From: Synechococcus sp. JA-3-3Ab
GTDB lineage: Bacteria > Cyanobacteriota > Cyanobacteriia > Thermostichales > Thermostichaceae
NCBI RefSeq assembly: GCF_000013205.1
Contig: NC_007775.1
Coordinates: 2,439,001-2,503,000 of the forward strand
Length of the DNA stretch: 64,000 nt
Direction of reading: 5' to 3'
The position numbers and the translations under genes are program-made. The notes under the pieces were generated by a model. That model had not been told where the DNA came from, did no database searches, and saw only the letters and a list, made by a program, of their open reading frames with translations. Shown in pieces: positions 44,586-52,859 of the stretch (positions within the stretch are counted from its first letter, which is position 1; each line of letters opens with the position of its first letter).

Positions 44586-45575
44586 TCATGGGATCCCGCC
44601 CAATTCCTGTTGCAGCTTGGCCATGGCTGCTTCTCCGATGTGAGGGGAAGCACAGACCAGGTTGGGCGTGCGGATCAGGTCGGATCGGGCTTGGCGCACC
44701 AGAGCGCGCAGGGTAGAGTAGCTGGCCTCGTCGCAGATGAGGGTGTGGGCGCGGCGAATCAGGGATCCCACCCGTTCCGTATCGGAAATCACCGCTGTCA
44801 GCACCAGCAGGTCTGCTCGCAAGCTTTGGACGATCACCTCGGCAACTTCTAGTAGGGCAGTGCTGATGCTCACCAGCCCCAGACAAGCGTGGGAAGGCAA
44901 TTGGCGGATCAGGGCAATTTCGCGGGCGTAATCCGACACCTCCACCGGGAGCACACGGGCCCCCCGCGGCTGGGCAATGGCCTCGACAGCGCTGAGAAAA
45001 TAGTGCAGCGTCACCACAGTGCCGGAATGGATCTGATCCAGCACGGCGGCCAGGTCTTCCAACAGCACCAACTGGACCCGGATGCCCAAAGTCTGTTGGA
45101 TTTGTTGAGCCATGAGTTGTCCTGTGCCCAAGTCTCGGCGGGGCACGCACACCAGCACCTGAGCACTGCAGCGCAGCCGCCAGTCGATCTCGGCCAGCAG
45201 CAGATCCCGCACCTGCTCCAGAGAAAAGCCTTGCTGCTGAAGCTGATCGATGCCCTGACGCACCTGCTCCAGCGCCTGTTTGGATCGATCCAGGTTCTTG
45301 CTGAGACCGCGAGAACGGTTAACCGCCTGGCGAGCAGTGCCGCTCACGTAAATGCCGGAGGCGGCGCGAGTTTCCACCAGGCCCATGGCCTCCAGTTGGT
45401 GGTAAACCTTGTGGATGGTGTTGCGATGCAGGCCCGTCTGCATGGCCAACTGACGGGTGCTGGGCAGGCGACAGCCGGGAGGAAATTGCCCGCAGGCAAT
45501 GCCAAAACAGAGCAAGTTGAAGAGCTGGACTGAGCCAGGGATCCCGCTCTCCGGCTGAATAGAAATGCGCATCAT
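44586..45575 (-). CDS. GntR-family transcriptional regulator
   Basis: 329 residues from the ATG at 45575. The N-terminal winged helix is a clear GntR type: [47 protein letters not shown]. The C-terminal 200 residues are not the usual FadR, HutC or aminotransferase effector domain. From memory Synechocystis Sll1961, a GntR-like factor affecting photosystem stoichiometry, has a similar layout; this is unverified. The frame extends upstream into a decayed tnpB whose last stop overlaps this start, so its native promoter may have been replaced. Confidence 0.85.
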   Translation of the reverse strand: MMRISIQPESGIPGSVQLFNLLCFGIACGQFPPGCRLPSTRQLAMQTGLHRNTIHKVYHQLEAMGLVETRAASGIYVSGTARQAVNRSRGLSKNLDRSKQALEQVRQGIDQLQQQGFSLEQVRDLLLAEIDWRLRCSAQVLVCVPRRDLGTGQLMAQQIQQTLGIRVQLVLLEDLAAVLDQIHSGTVVTLHYFLSAVEAIAQPRGARVLPVEVSDYAREIALIRQLPSHACLGLVSISTALLEVAEVIVQSLRADLLVLTAVISDTERVGSLIRRAHTLICDEASYSTLRALVRQARSDLIRTPNLVCASPHIGEAAMAKLQQELGGIP

Positions 45576-46572
45576 GGCCTGCTTTTCTCCGTGACGTACT
45601 CCCGCACCCATGCTGACGCATAGAGTGCAGGCTTCCCAGTGACTCCTGCCCGATAGCAGGACATTTCCTGAGCTTGAAGAACGGGACGCCCCACCGCTCT
45701 GGATTTGATGACCCTCGCCGAGTTGTGATCCCTGCCAATACTCAGCCCACAGTGCGGACAATCGTGCCACCGCTCATGCAGCTTTTTGGGCACATCTCGA
45801 CCACACCCCGAGCGCTCTTGACTCGTGCCATTTGGATCCCCTGCAATCGTCAACAGCCCAGCTCTTTCAGCCTTGGCTGCCAAGATTTGCAGGAACTCAC
45901 CCCAACCGGCGTCATGGATAGATTTGGCCAACCTTGTCCTTGCCAGACCTTTGATGTTCAGCGCCTCATGGGCTATATGTCTTGCAAAAGCTGATGAGCA
46001 ACTTTGTGGTGAAAATCCCGGCGCTGGTTGGCTACTTTCTGATGCGCCTTGCTCAACCTCTTGACCGCTTTCTGGTAGCGGTTTGACCCCTTCTGCTTGC
46101 GCGATACAGACCGTTGCAGCCGCTTGAGGGGCTTTTGCGCTTTACGGTAATACTGAGGAACCTCGATAACCTCACCCTCATCGGTGACCAAGAAAGAGCT
46201 TAGCCCCAGGTTATCCCCATCGTGTTTTCCCACGTTGGCGGGTCAGGGCTCCATTCCGGGACAGACGGATCCTGCAGGCTCAAGGTGACGTACCACCCAT
46301 CCACCTTGCGGGTGATGGTGGCCGTTTTAATCACGAAGCCGTCCGGCAAAGGACGGTGTTGGATGAGCTTGACCGGCCCAATCTTGGGCAGATGGATAAA
46401 CTTTCCCCGGATACAGTCCTGCTTCATCTGAGGGAAAGCGATTTTGCTCCCACCCGTTGAACCGTTCTGCCAAGCGATAGTTGTACTGCTTACGCAGCAG
46501 CTCCAGCCACTCACCCATCAGGGCGACTTGGCTAGCAGTAGGCCGCAAGCGGTACTGGTAAGCGGTTCTCAT
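45572..46572 (-). pseudogene. tnpB: Frameshifted IS200/IS605-type tnpB
   Basis: Three or more frames together spell a TnpB. The N-terminus is at 46572 (MRTAYQYRLRPTASQVALMGEW), a middle part continues in another frame (LGLSSFLVTDEGEVIEVP...[13 protein letters not shown]), and the C-terminus ends at 45572 ([14 protein letters not shown]...[20 protein letters not shown]). At least two frameshifts separate these parts, so no nuclease is made. It lacks an associated tnpA. It is unrelated in detail to the intact IS607 tnpB. Its end abuts gntR. Confidence 0.88.
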
Positions 46573-46631
46573 GATGAATGCATTGTACCTGTTGAACGCT
46601 CCCGCCTCTCATCCCGACTCTGACCGGCCCG

Positions 46632-46702
46632 CCCCCTATATCCCCCCGCCCCCCTATATCCCCCCGTATACGGGGGGACTGGGGGGCTGGGATATAGGGG
46701 GG
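46632..46702. repeat. Nested GC-rich palindromes
   Basis: CCCCCCTATATCCC (46649-46662) pairs perfectly with GGGATATAGGGGGG (46689-46702). The space between contains an 18-bp perfect palindrome CCCCCCGTATACGGGGGG (46660-46677), so two alternative cruciforms are possible. CCCCCTATATCCCCCC is also repeated directly (46632 and 46650). The rest of the gap 46573-47003 shows only the doxX promoter. Confidence 0.9.
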
Positions 46703-46942
46703 TACAGAGCGGGGCTTCCAGGACTACGTCCCGCTAGCGCGAACGGCGGATTAGCTAAAGACAGGGATCGTCTGCCAGAAGAATTGCGCCAACACTTCAC
46801 AAGGATAGGCACTCGAGAACGGCTCGGGCGCATCTTGTCCAAGCGACGCTGCGGGGGCAGGGATCCCCTCTGTTGCTGCGCCCACCCCCAACCCAATGGC
46901 CGACGATCCGGCCTCCGAAGGACAGGGGATCCCGCCCTGGTC

Positions 46943-46971
46943 TTGTTACAGAAATTTAGAATCGTTACAAT
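46943..46971 (+). promoter_or_regulatory. Sigma-70-type promoter of doxX
   Basis: TTGTTA (46943-46948) and TACAAT (46966-46971) are separated by exactly 17 bp, close to the consensus for housekeeping promoters. The start codon is about 32 bp downstream of the -10 box. GTTACA occurs twice in the same stretch. Confidence 0.55.
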
Positions 46972-47003
46972 AGTTAGCATCTTTGCATTGCAGGTTGCAT
47001 CTC

Positions 47004-47582
47004 ATGGCACTCACTCAGCAGTTTCCCGTGCTGCTCGTCTCGGTTTTGCGTCACGACAGCGTTCCTCCGCGGTGGTCCCAGTTGGGGTGGACCGTCTTGC
47101 GGGTGGTGGCGGGGCTATTCATGATTCACAACGGCCTCGACAAGCTGGCCGATATCGAAGGGTTTGCGGCGGCCTATGTGGAAGTGATCGGCTTGCCGTT
47201 CCCCATCTTTTTCTCCTATGTAGCCGCCTACACTGAACTGATCGCAGCTCCCCTGGTGGCCCTGGGCCTGTTCACGCGGCCCGCCGCATTGAGCCTGGTG
47301 GCCACGATGGCGGTGGCCATGTTTCACCACATCAAGGTGGCCGGCTTCAGCATTCCTTACCTGGAGCTATCGGCCATCTACGCGGCCATCTTCTTGGCCT
47401 TTGCCGTCAATGGCGGCGGTTGGTTCTCTCTGGATCAGCTCTTGGTGAACGGCATTGAGGCGGGGCTGAACCGCTCCAGCCGACAAAAGTTGGAGAGCTT
47501 GCAGTCTTCGCTGCAGGCCACCGAGCAGGTGATCGCCCTGGGCGAGCAAGAGGCCGAAGCTGCCCAAACCCCTCGCTCCTAA
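47004..47582 (+). CDS. DoxX-family membrane protein
   Basis: A 192-residue membrane protein with about four helices and the DoxX pattern WTVLRVVAGLFMIHNGLDKLAD, ELIAAPLVALGLFTRPAALSL and FHHIKVAGFSIPYLELSAIYAAIF. A coiled-coil-like tail of about 45 residues (SSRQKLESLQSSLQATEQVI) follows the last helix. Family members have been tied to quinone or redox balance, but no activity can be assigned. I chose the ATG at 47004. Confidence 0.85.
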   Translation: MALTQQFPVLLVSVLRHDSVPPRWSQLGWTVLRVVAGLFMIHNGLDKLADIEGFAAAYVEVIGLPFPIFFSYVAAYTELIAAPLVALGLFTRPAALSLVATMAVAMFHHIKVAGFSIPYLELSAIYAAIFLAFAVNGGGWFSLDQLLVNGIEAGLNRSSRQKLESLQSSLQATEQVIALGEQEAEAAQTPRS

Positions 47583-47587
47583 GCCAA

Positions 47588-47620
47588 CTTCCCAGAGGGA
47601 GAGGGGACCGGGGGTGAGGG
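47588..47620. repeat. Dispersed CCCCTCTCCC-family repeat, copy 3 (partial)
   Basis: TTCCCAGAGGGAGAGGGG followed by ACCGGGGGTGAGGG, between the convergent ends of doxX and ppk. The left stem arm is truncated compared with 927 and 15248. Confidence 0.65.
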
Positions 47621-49852
47621 CTAAAGGCGGCTGGCGGCCCGCTCCATCAGGCGTTGGTGGGTGGAGCGTACCGGCTCTCCCGGCTTGGGCTGTCGCTGTA
47701 CGTAGGTGCCATCGGGACGCAATTCCCAAGCTTGCCGGTTATCCGTCAGACAGATCTCCAAGATCGCCTTCAGCTCTTGCTGCAACAGGGGATCCTCTAC
47801 AGGGGTTACCACCTCGACGCGGCGATCCAGGTTGCGGGTCATGTAGTCGGCGCTGCCGATGAAGTACTCTTCCTGGCCGCCGTTGTAGAAGTAGAAGATG
47901 CGGGAGTGCTCCAAGAAGCGCCCGATGATGCTGATGACACGGATGCGCTCGCTCAGGCCCGGGATCCCTGGCTTCAGGCAGCACATGCCACGCACAATGA
48001 GGTCGATCTCCACCCCTGCCTGGCTGGCCTCGTAGAGCACTTGGATCATGCGCGGGTCGGTGAGGGAGTTGACCTTGACGATGATGCGTCCCCGCTGGCC
48101 GGCTTGGGCATGGCGCATCTCTCTCCGGATCAAGGCTTCCATCCCCTGGCGCAGGGTGCGAGGGGCCACCAGCAGCTTGCGGAAGTGCCGTTGCCGCGAA
48201 TAGCCCGTCAGCAGGTTAAACAATTCTGTTACATCGTTACAGAGAGTCTCATCGCAGGTAAACAGGCCCAAGTCAGTGTAGATGCGGGCGGTCTTGGGGT
48301 TGTAGTTGCCGGTGCCGATGTGGACATAGCGGCGCAGGGATCCCCCCTCTTCCCGCACCACCAGCGCCAGTTTGCAGTGGATCTTCAGCCCCGGCAGGCC
48401 GTAGGCCACGTGCACCCCAGCTTTTTCCAGCTTCTTGGCCCAGAGGATGTTGTTTTCTTCGTCGAAACGGGCTTTGAGTTCCACCAGGGCGGCCACCTGC
48501 TTGCCGTTCTCGGCAGCCTGGATGAGGGATCCCACCACCGAGGAGTCGCCGGAGGTGCGGTAGAGGGTTTGCTTGATGGTGAGCACCTGGGGATCGTTGG
48601 CCGCCTCCTCCAAAAACCGTTCCACACTGGCAGCAAAGGAATCGTAGGGGTGGTGCACCAGCAGATCCCCTTCCCGGATGACGGAGAAGATATCCACCGG
48701 CTCATCGCTGACCGAGGCAGTACGCAAGCGGGGAGGGGTGACGGGCCCCCAAGGGGGATCTTTTAAATCAGGGCGGTTGAGGTTGAGAAACGCCATCAGC
48801 CCCCCCATGTTGAGGAGCCCATCCACCTCGTAAACGGAGTCGGCATCCAGATGCAGCTCTTCGCACAGCCGTTGGCGAATGGCAGAGGGCATCGACTTGG
48901 CGATCTCCATGCGCACCACCGAGCCAAAGCGCCGTTTGCGCAGCTCTTCTTGAATGGCTGCCAGCAGATCGTCGGCCTCGTCCTCTTGGATCTCCAGATC
49001 GGCGTCGCGAGTGATGCGGAAGGGGTAGTACTCCAGCACTTCCATGCCCACGAACAGGGCCTCCAGGTGATGGGCGATCACCTGATCCAGCGGCACGAAG
49101 CTCACCCCGTCCCGCAGCGGCACAAAGCGGGGCAGGGTGTTGGGCACCTTGACGCGGGCAAAGTGTTCCTTGCCGGTCTCCGGATCCCGCACCACCACCG
49201 CCAAGCTGAGGCTGAGGTTGGAGATATAGGGAAAAGGATGGCCCGGATCCACCGCCAAGGGGGTGAGCACGGGAAACAGGCGGCGGTCGAAATACTCCCG
49301 CAGCTCCTGCCGCTCCGGTTCGGCCAGCTCGGAAAAATCGCGGATGTGAATGCCCTGTTCCGCCAGCTTAGGCACCAGTTCCTGCCGAAAACACTCGTGT
49401 AACTTTTGAATCAGGGGGCGCAGGCGATTGGAGATCTGCCGCAACTGCTGCTGCGGTGTGAGGCCATCTGGAGTCAGCACCAACACACCCGTCTCCAACT
49501 GACGGCGAATCACCGCCACTCGCACCATGAAGAATTCGTCCAGGTTGCTCTCGAAGATGGCCAGAAACTTCAGCCGCTCCAACAGGGGAGTGCGCTCGTC
49601 CAGAGCCTCGTGCAACACTCGGGCGTTGAACTCGATCCAGCTCAGCTCGCGGTTGAAATACTGCTCCGGCAAGGCATAGCCCTCCTGGATGGGCGCAGTC
49701 GGGATCCCGGGCTGTCCGGCATCGGGATGGCAGCCTGTCGCGTCGGGGTTGTGGGGCGACAAGGGAGAGTCCGTTTCCTGGGGGCGCGGAGTCATGGTGG
49801 CAGAGGTCTGGGTTGTCTCAAACACGTCAACAACGGCTGCAGCCGACCCCAT
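47621..49852 (-). CDS. ppk: Polyphosphate kinase
   Basis: A PPK1 of about 743 residues that makes polyphosphate from ATP. The N-domain starts YFNRELSWIEFNARVLHEA. The autophosphorylated His lies in YVHIGTGNYNPKTARIYTDLGLF, and the second catalytic His in GRFLEHSRIFYF. The ATG at 49852 lies 1 bp after the livM stop; the ATG at 49798 is an alternative, since the first 60 residues are low complexity. The tight spacing suggests a livH-livM-ppk transcript. Confidence 0.96.
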   Translation of the reverse strand: MGSAAAVVDVFETTQTSATMTPRPQETDSPLSPHNPDATGCHPDAGQPGIPTAPIQEGYALPEQYFNRELSWIEFNARVLHEALDERTPLLERLKFLAIFESNLDEFFMVRVAVIRRQLETGVLVLTPDGLTPQQQLRQISNRLRPLIQKLHECFRQELVPKLAEQGIHIRDFSELAEPERQELREYFDRRLFPVLTPLAVDPGHPFPYISNLSLSLAVVVRDPETGKEHFARVKVPNTLPRFVPLRDGVSFVPLDQVIAHHLEALFVGMEVLEYYPFRITRDADLEIQEDEADDLLAAIQEELRKRRFGSVVRMEIAKSMPSAIRQRLCEELHLDADSVYEVDGLLNMGGLMAFLNLNRPDLKDPPWGPVTPPRLRTASVSDEPVDIFSVIREGDLLVHHPYDSFAASVERFLEEAANDPQVLTIKQTLYRTSGDSSVVGSLIQAAENGKQVAALVELKARFDEENNILWAKKLEKAGVHVAYGLPGLKIHCKLALVVREEGGSLRRYVHIGTGNYNPKTARIYTDLGLFTCDETLCNDVTELFNLLTGYSRQRHFRKLLVAPRTLRQGMEALIRREMRHAQAGQRGRIIVKVNSLTDPRMIQVLYEASQAGVEIDLIVRGMCCLKPGIPGLSERIRVISIIGRFLEHSRIFYFYNGGQEEYFIGSADYMTRNLDRRVEVVTPVEDPLLQQELKAILEICLTDNRQAWELRPDGTYVQRQPKPGEPVRSTHQRLMERAASRL

Positions 49853-49853
49853 C

Positions 49854-50813
49854 CTATCCTGCTGGGTTCTGCTTAGACGAAACGGAAGTAGCCACAACAG
49901 GCTTGGGCGGACGTTCTGGCAACAGCCCTTGGGAGCGCGTGAGAAGAATCACCTGCAGCAAGATCCCGATCAACAAAATGCGCAAGGGGCCGGCCCGGGT
50001 GGCCCATTGGGGCGGCAGACGGTTGGTCAACCATTCGCTGCCCGACCACACGCCCCAAATCACCAGCGCCCCCAGCAGGGCGCCGCGGTTGTTGCCGCTG
50101 CCCCCGGCAATCAACATCACCCAGACGATGAAGGTGGCAAACTCCGGCTGGAAGGCTTCCGGGCTGATGAAGTTGACAAAATGGGCATAGAGCGCCCCCG
50201 CCAGCCCCATGAGCATGGATCCCAGGACAAATGCCTGCAAACGAAACTGGAGCACATCTTTGCCAGCGGCTAGGGCTGCCGGCTCGTCCTCGCGGATAGC
50301 CCGCAGCACCCGTCCCCAAGGAGAGCGATAGGCCCGCTCGCTCAGCCAGTAAACCACCGCCAAGACCAGCAGCACCAAGCCCAAGTACAGCAGCGTATCC
50401 TGTCCTGGGATCCAGCCGCGAAAGGGCCGCGGAATGCGGGTGATGCCACGCACGCCGTTGGTCAGCCAGCCCTCGTTTTTCAGGATTTGGCTGATGATCT
50501 CGGCAATGCCGATGGTGGCGATGGCCAAGTAGTCGGAGCGCAGCTTGAGGGTGATCAAGCCGATCAAGAAGGCGATCGCCCCGGCGGCGACCACCGCCAT
50601 GGCAAAGCCCACCCAGAACGGCAGATCGAACCCGCCCAGGTGCTCAGGGGTGGGCGGCGTCGTGGCAATGGCGCTGGCGTAGGCCCCCACAGCAAAAAAG
50701 GCCCCCACCCCAATGTTGAACATGCCGGCGTAGCCCCACTGGATATTGAGGCCCAGCACCAGCACGCCGTAGATCCCCACCAAAACCAAAAAGAAAATGG
50801 CGTAGCTCAACAT
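49854..50813 (-). CDS. livM: Branched-chain/neutral amino-acid ABC transporter permease (LivM type)
   Basis: A 319-residue inner-membrane permease with about 8-9 helices: LNIQWGYAGMFNIGVGAFFAVGAYASAI, LRSDYLAIATIGIAEII and the EAA-like loop RAIREDEPAALAAGKDV. The ATG at 50813 overlaps the livH stop (TGATG). A large upstream frame extension is a shadow of livH. Cyanobacterial relatives include the NatC/NatD permeases for neutral amino acids. No ATPase or binding protein is nearby. The C-terminal 25 residues are a hydrophilic tail. Confidence 0.92.
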   Translation of the reverse strand: MLSYAIFFLVLVGIYGVLVLGLNIQWGYAGMFNIGVGAFFAVGAYASAIATTPPTPEHLGGFDLPFWVGFAMAVVAAGAIAFLIGLITLKLRSDYLAIATIGIAEIISQILKNEGWLTNGVRGITRIPRPFRGWIPGQDTLLYLGLVLLVLAVVYWLSERAYRSPWGRVLRAIREDEPAALAAGKDVLQFRLQAFVLGSMLMGLAGALYAHFVNFISPEAFQPEFATFIVWVMLIAGGSGNNRGALLGALVIWGVWSGSEWLTNRLPPQWATRAGPLRILLIGILLQVILLTRSQGLLPERPPKPVVATSVSSKQNPAG

Positions 50814-51706
50814 CAGGCCCGTCCTCCCAACAGCCCTGTGGGCCGCAAGATCAGCAACAGCACCAGAATGGCAAAGGCCACCCCCGTCTTGTAGGCTGGG
50901 CTGAGCACCAAAGTAGAAAACTCCTCCGCCAGGCCAATCACCAGCCCCCCGGCGATGGCCCCGTAAGGGCGACCAATGCCGCCGAGGATGGCTGCAGCGA
51001 AAACGGGCAACAGCAGCCGCCAGCCCATGGTGGGGTGCAGCCGCGTATCCAGGCCCAGGAAGATGCCCGCCACACAGGCCAAGGCGGCGCCAATGGCCCA
51101 AGTCCAGAGAATGATCCGCTCCGTATCGATGCCGGTCACCTTGGCCAAGTCAAAATTGTCGGCCATGGCCCGCATGGCTTTCCCCACCCGCGTGTGCTGC
51201 AAAAACAGGTGCAGCGCCACCACCAACAGCGCCGTTCCCACCAGAATCGCTACCCAATCCGGTTTGACGCGCAGCCCCCAAAACTGCCAGGGCAACTGGA
51301 TGCCGCTGCGGTACACCTGGTTGTTGGGCCCCCAGAGAATCTGCACCAAGCTGCGCAAGATCAGGGCCGTGCCAAAAGAAGAGATCAGCAAAATCACCGG
51401 CGCTTCCCGGCGCAGGCGGCGATAGACCAGTTGGTCGATCCCCACCGCACACAGTGCTGTCGCCAAGGCCGCCGGGATCCAGCTCACCTCTAGCGGCCAA
51501 CCCCAGCCGACAAACGTCAGGGCAAAGTAGGCCCCCAAGGTCATCAGATCCCCGTGGGCAAAGTTGGCAAAGCGCAAAATGCCAAACGTGAGAGACACCC
51601 CAATCGCCCCCAAAGCATAGATGCTGCCCAGGACGAGGCCGTAGATGAACAGTTGCAACAGTTGGGTCACACCTGCCCCCGCAATACCCTGCCCTGATGA
51701 TGCCAC
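50813..51706 (-). CDS. livH: Branched-chain/neutral amino-acid ABC transporter permease (LivH type)
   Basis: A 297-residue permease with the LivH opening LFIYGLVLGSIYALGAIGVSLTFGILRFANFAHGD and the cytoplasmic loop TRVGKAMRAMADNFDLAKVTGID. It is the partner of LivM, with stop and start overlapping. Divergent from lptC with only about 69 bp between, so the promoters must be compact. Substrate preference cannot be read from the permease. Confidence 0.93.
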   Translation of the reverse strand: MASSGQGIAGAGVTQLLQLFIYGLVLGSIYALGAIGVSLTFGILRFANFAHGDLMTLGAYFALTFVGWGWPLEVSWIPAALATALCAVGIDQLVYRRLRREAPVILLISSFGTALILRSLVQILWGPNNQVYRSGIQLPWQFWGLRVKPDWVAILVGTALLVVALHLFLQHTRVGKAMRAMADNFDLAKVTGIDTERIILWTWAIGAALACVAGIFLGLDTRLHPTMGWRLLLPVFAAAILGGIGRPYGAIAGGLVIGLAEEFSTLVLSPAYKTGVAFAILVLLLILRPTGLLGGRA

Positions 51707-51775
51707 AGCGGGATCCCATCCGGCCCAGCGGCAGGGTAAAGCTAGGGTAGGAGAAAGCGCGCAAGAGAGAGAGCC

Positions 51776-52777
51776 ATGCAGCCCAGTTCTTCTCGGATCC
51801 TAGGTTGGCTAGTGGTTTTGGCCCTGCTGAGCGCTGCCTGTGGTGGGCCGGAGCCACCCCCGGCCAGGGATCCCGAGGCTCCTTCCGCACCCATCTCCAC
51901 CCCCCAGTTGATCTACGAAGACATCACCCTCACCCAGGCCAAACCCGATGGTGGCCTGCTCTGGCGCCTCCAGGCTCGCCTGGCCGAATACGAGTCCCCC
52001 CCAGAAAATGGCACCACTCCCGTGCAGTTGGGATCCGCCCATTTGCAGTCTATCGAGGGAGAGTTTTTCGACGCAGAGGATCGCGCCATTCGCGTCCGGG
52101 CCGAGCGGGGATCCGCCTACCCCGGCGAGCGGCGGCTGGAACTGACGGGCCAGGTGGAGGTGGAATCGGAGCGGGACAACCTGCGCCTGCAGGCAGAGCG
52201 GCTGCAGTGGTTGCCGGAACAGCGCCTCCTCGAAGCCGAGGGCCAGGTGCAGGTGGAGCTGTTGGACGGCCGGGGATCTCTGGAGGGGGATCGCTTGCGC
52301 ATCGACTTTGGCCAAGCCCAGATGCAACTGGAGAATCGGGATCCGAGCCAACCGGTGCGGGCCAAGTATCGGGATCCGGAGCTGGAGCTGGCCGCCCGCC
52401 GTTTCTTGTGGGAATTTGGCGCCGGCGAGGTGCAGGCGCTGGGAGCAGTCGAGGTGGATGCCCCCCAGCAAAGGGTGCGCCTCAGCGGCGAGCAGTTGCG
52501 GGCTCCGCTGCCCCTAACCGAGCTGCGCCTGCTGGGCAACGTGAAAGCCAAAGCCGTTCGCGTTGGCGGGACGGAGTCCCTGCAAACCGGCCAAGAGTTG
52601 CAGGCCCAAGAGATCCGCTGGCGCATCGGCTCCACCCAACTGCAGGCCCTGGGCAATGTGCGCTACCGCCAGCCCGGACAAGCCCTGACCGTGAGCGGCG
52701 ACAGCGGCATCCTAGACTGGCAGGCCAACACCGCCCGGATCCAGGGCAACAGCCAAACCCAGCTCACTTTGCCCTAG
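51776..52777 (+). CDS. LptC/OstA-like lipoprotein (LPS export)
   Basis: A 333-residue exported protein with a lipobox-like LLSAAC (Cys22) and an LptC-type beta-jellyroll (QLIYEDITLTQAKPDGGLLWRLQARLAEYE, then repeated strands such as VEVESERDNLRLQAERLQW and RGSLEGDRLRIDFGQAQM). It probably passes LPS from LptF/G to the LptA-like protein at 25.6 kb. Lipid anchoring in place of a helix is unusual for LptC. It is separated from the other lpt genes by about 20 kb. Confidence 0.82.
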   Translation: MQPSSSRILGWLVVLALLSAACGGPEPPPARDPEAPSAPISTPQLIYEDITLTQAKPDGGLLWRLQARLAEYESPPENGTTPVQLGSAHLQSIEGEFFDAEDRAIRVRAERGSAYPGERRLELTGQVEVESERDNLRLQAERLQWLPEQRLLEAEGQVQVELLDGRGSLEGDRLRIDFGQAQMQLENRDPSQPVRAKYRDPELELAARRFLWEFGAGEVQALGAVEVDAPQQRVRLSGEQLRAPLPLTELRLLGNVKAKAVRVGGTESLQTGQELQAQEIRWRIGSTQLQALGNVRYRQPGQALTVSGDSGILDWQANTARIQGNSQTQLTLP

Positions 52778-52859
52778 GAGCCGGCGACAAAGGGCCGACA
52801 GGAGCATGTCAAGATAGTTTAAGAACCGTGTTGGGTGGGTTGTGGTGAGGAGTTCAGCA

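Noticed and set aside
46632-46702. CRISPR-like array
   Set aside because: Only two direct copies, no regular spacers and no cas genes; the region is a nested palindrome.
46943-46978. RpaB-type HLR1 site in front of doxX
   Set aside because: GTTACA occurs twice but 18-19 bp apart, not the 10-bp period of HLR1; the stretch is better explained by the TTGTTA-17-TACAAT promoter.
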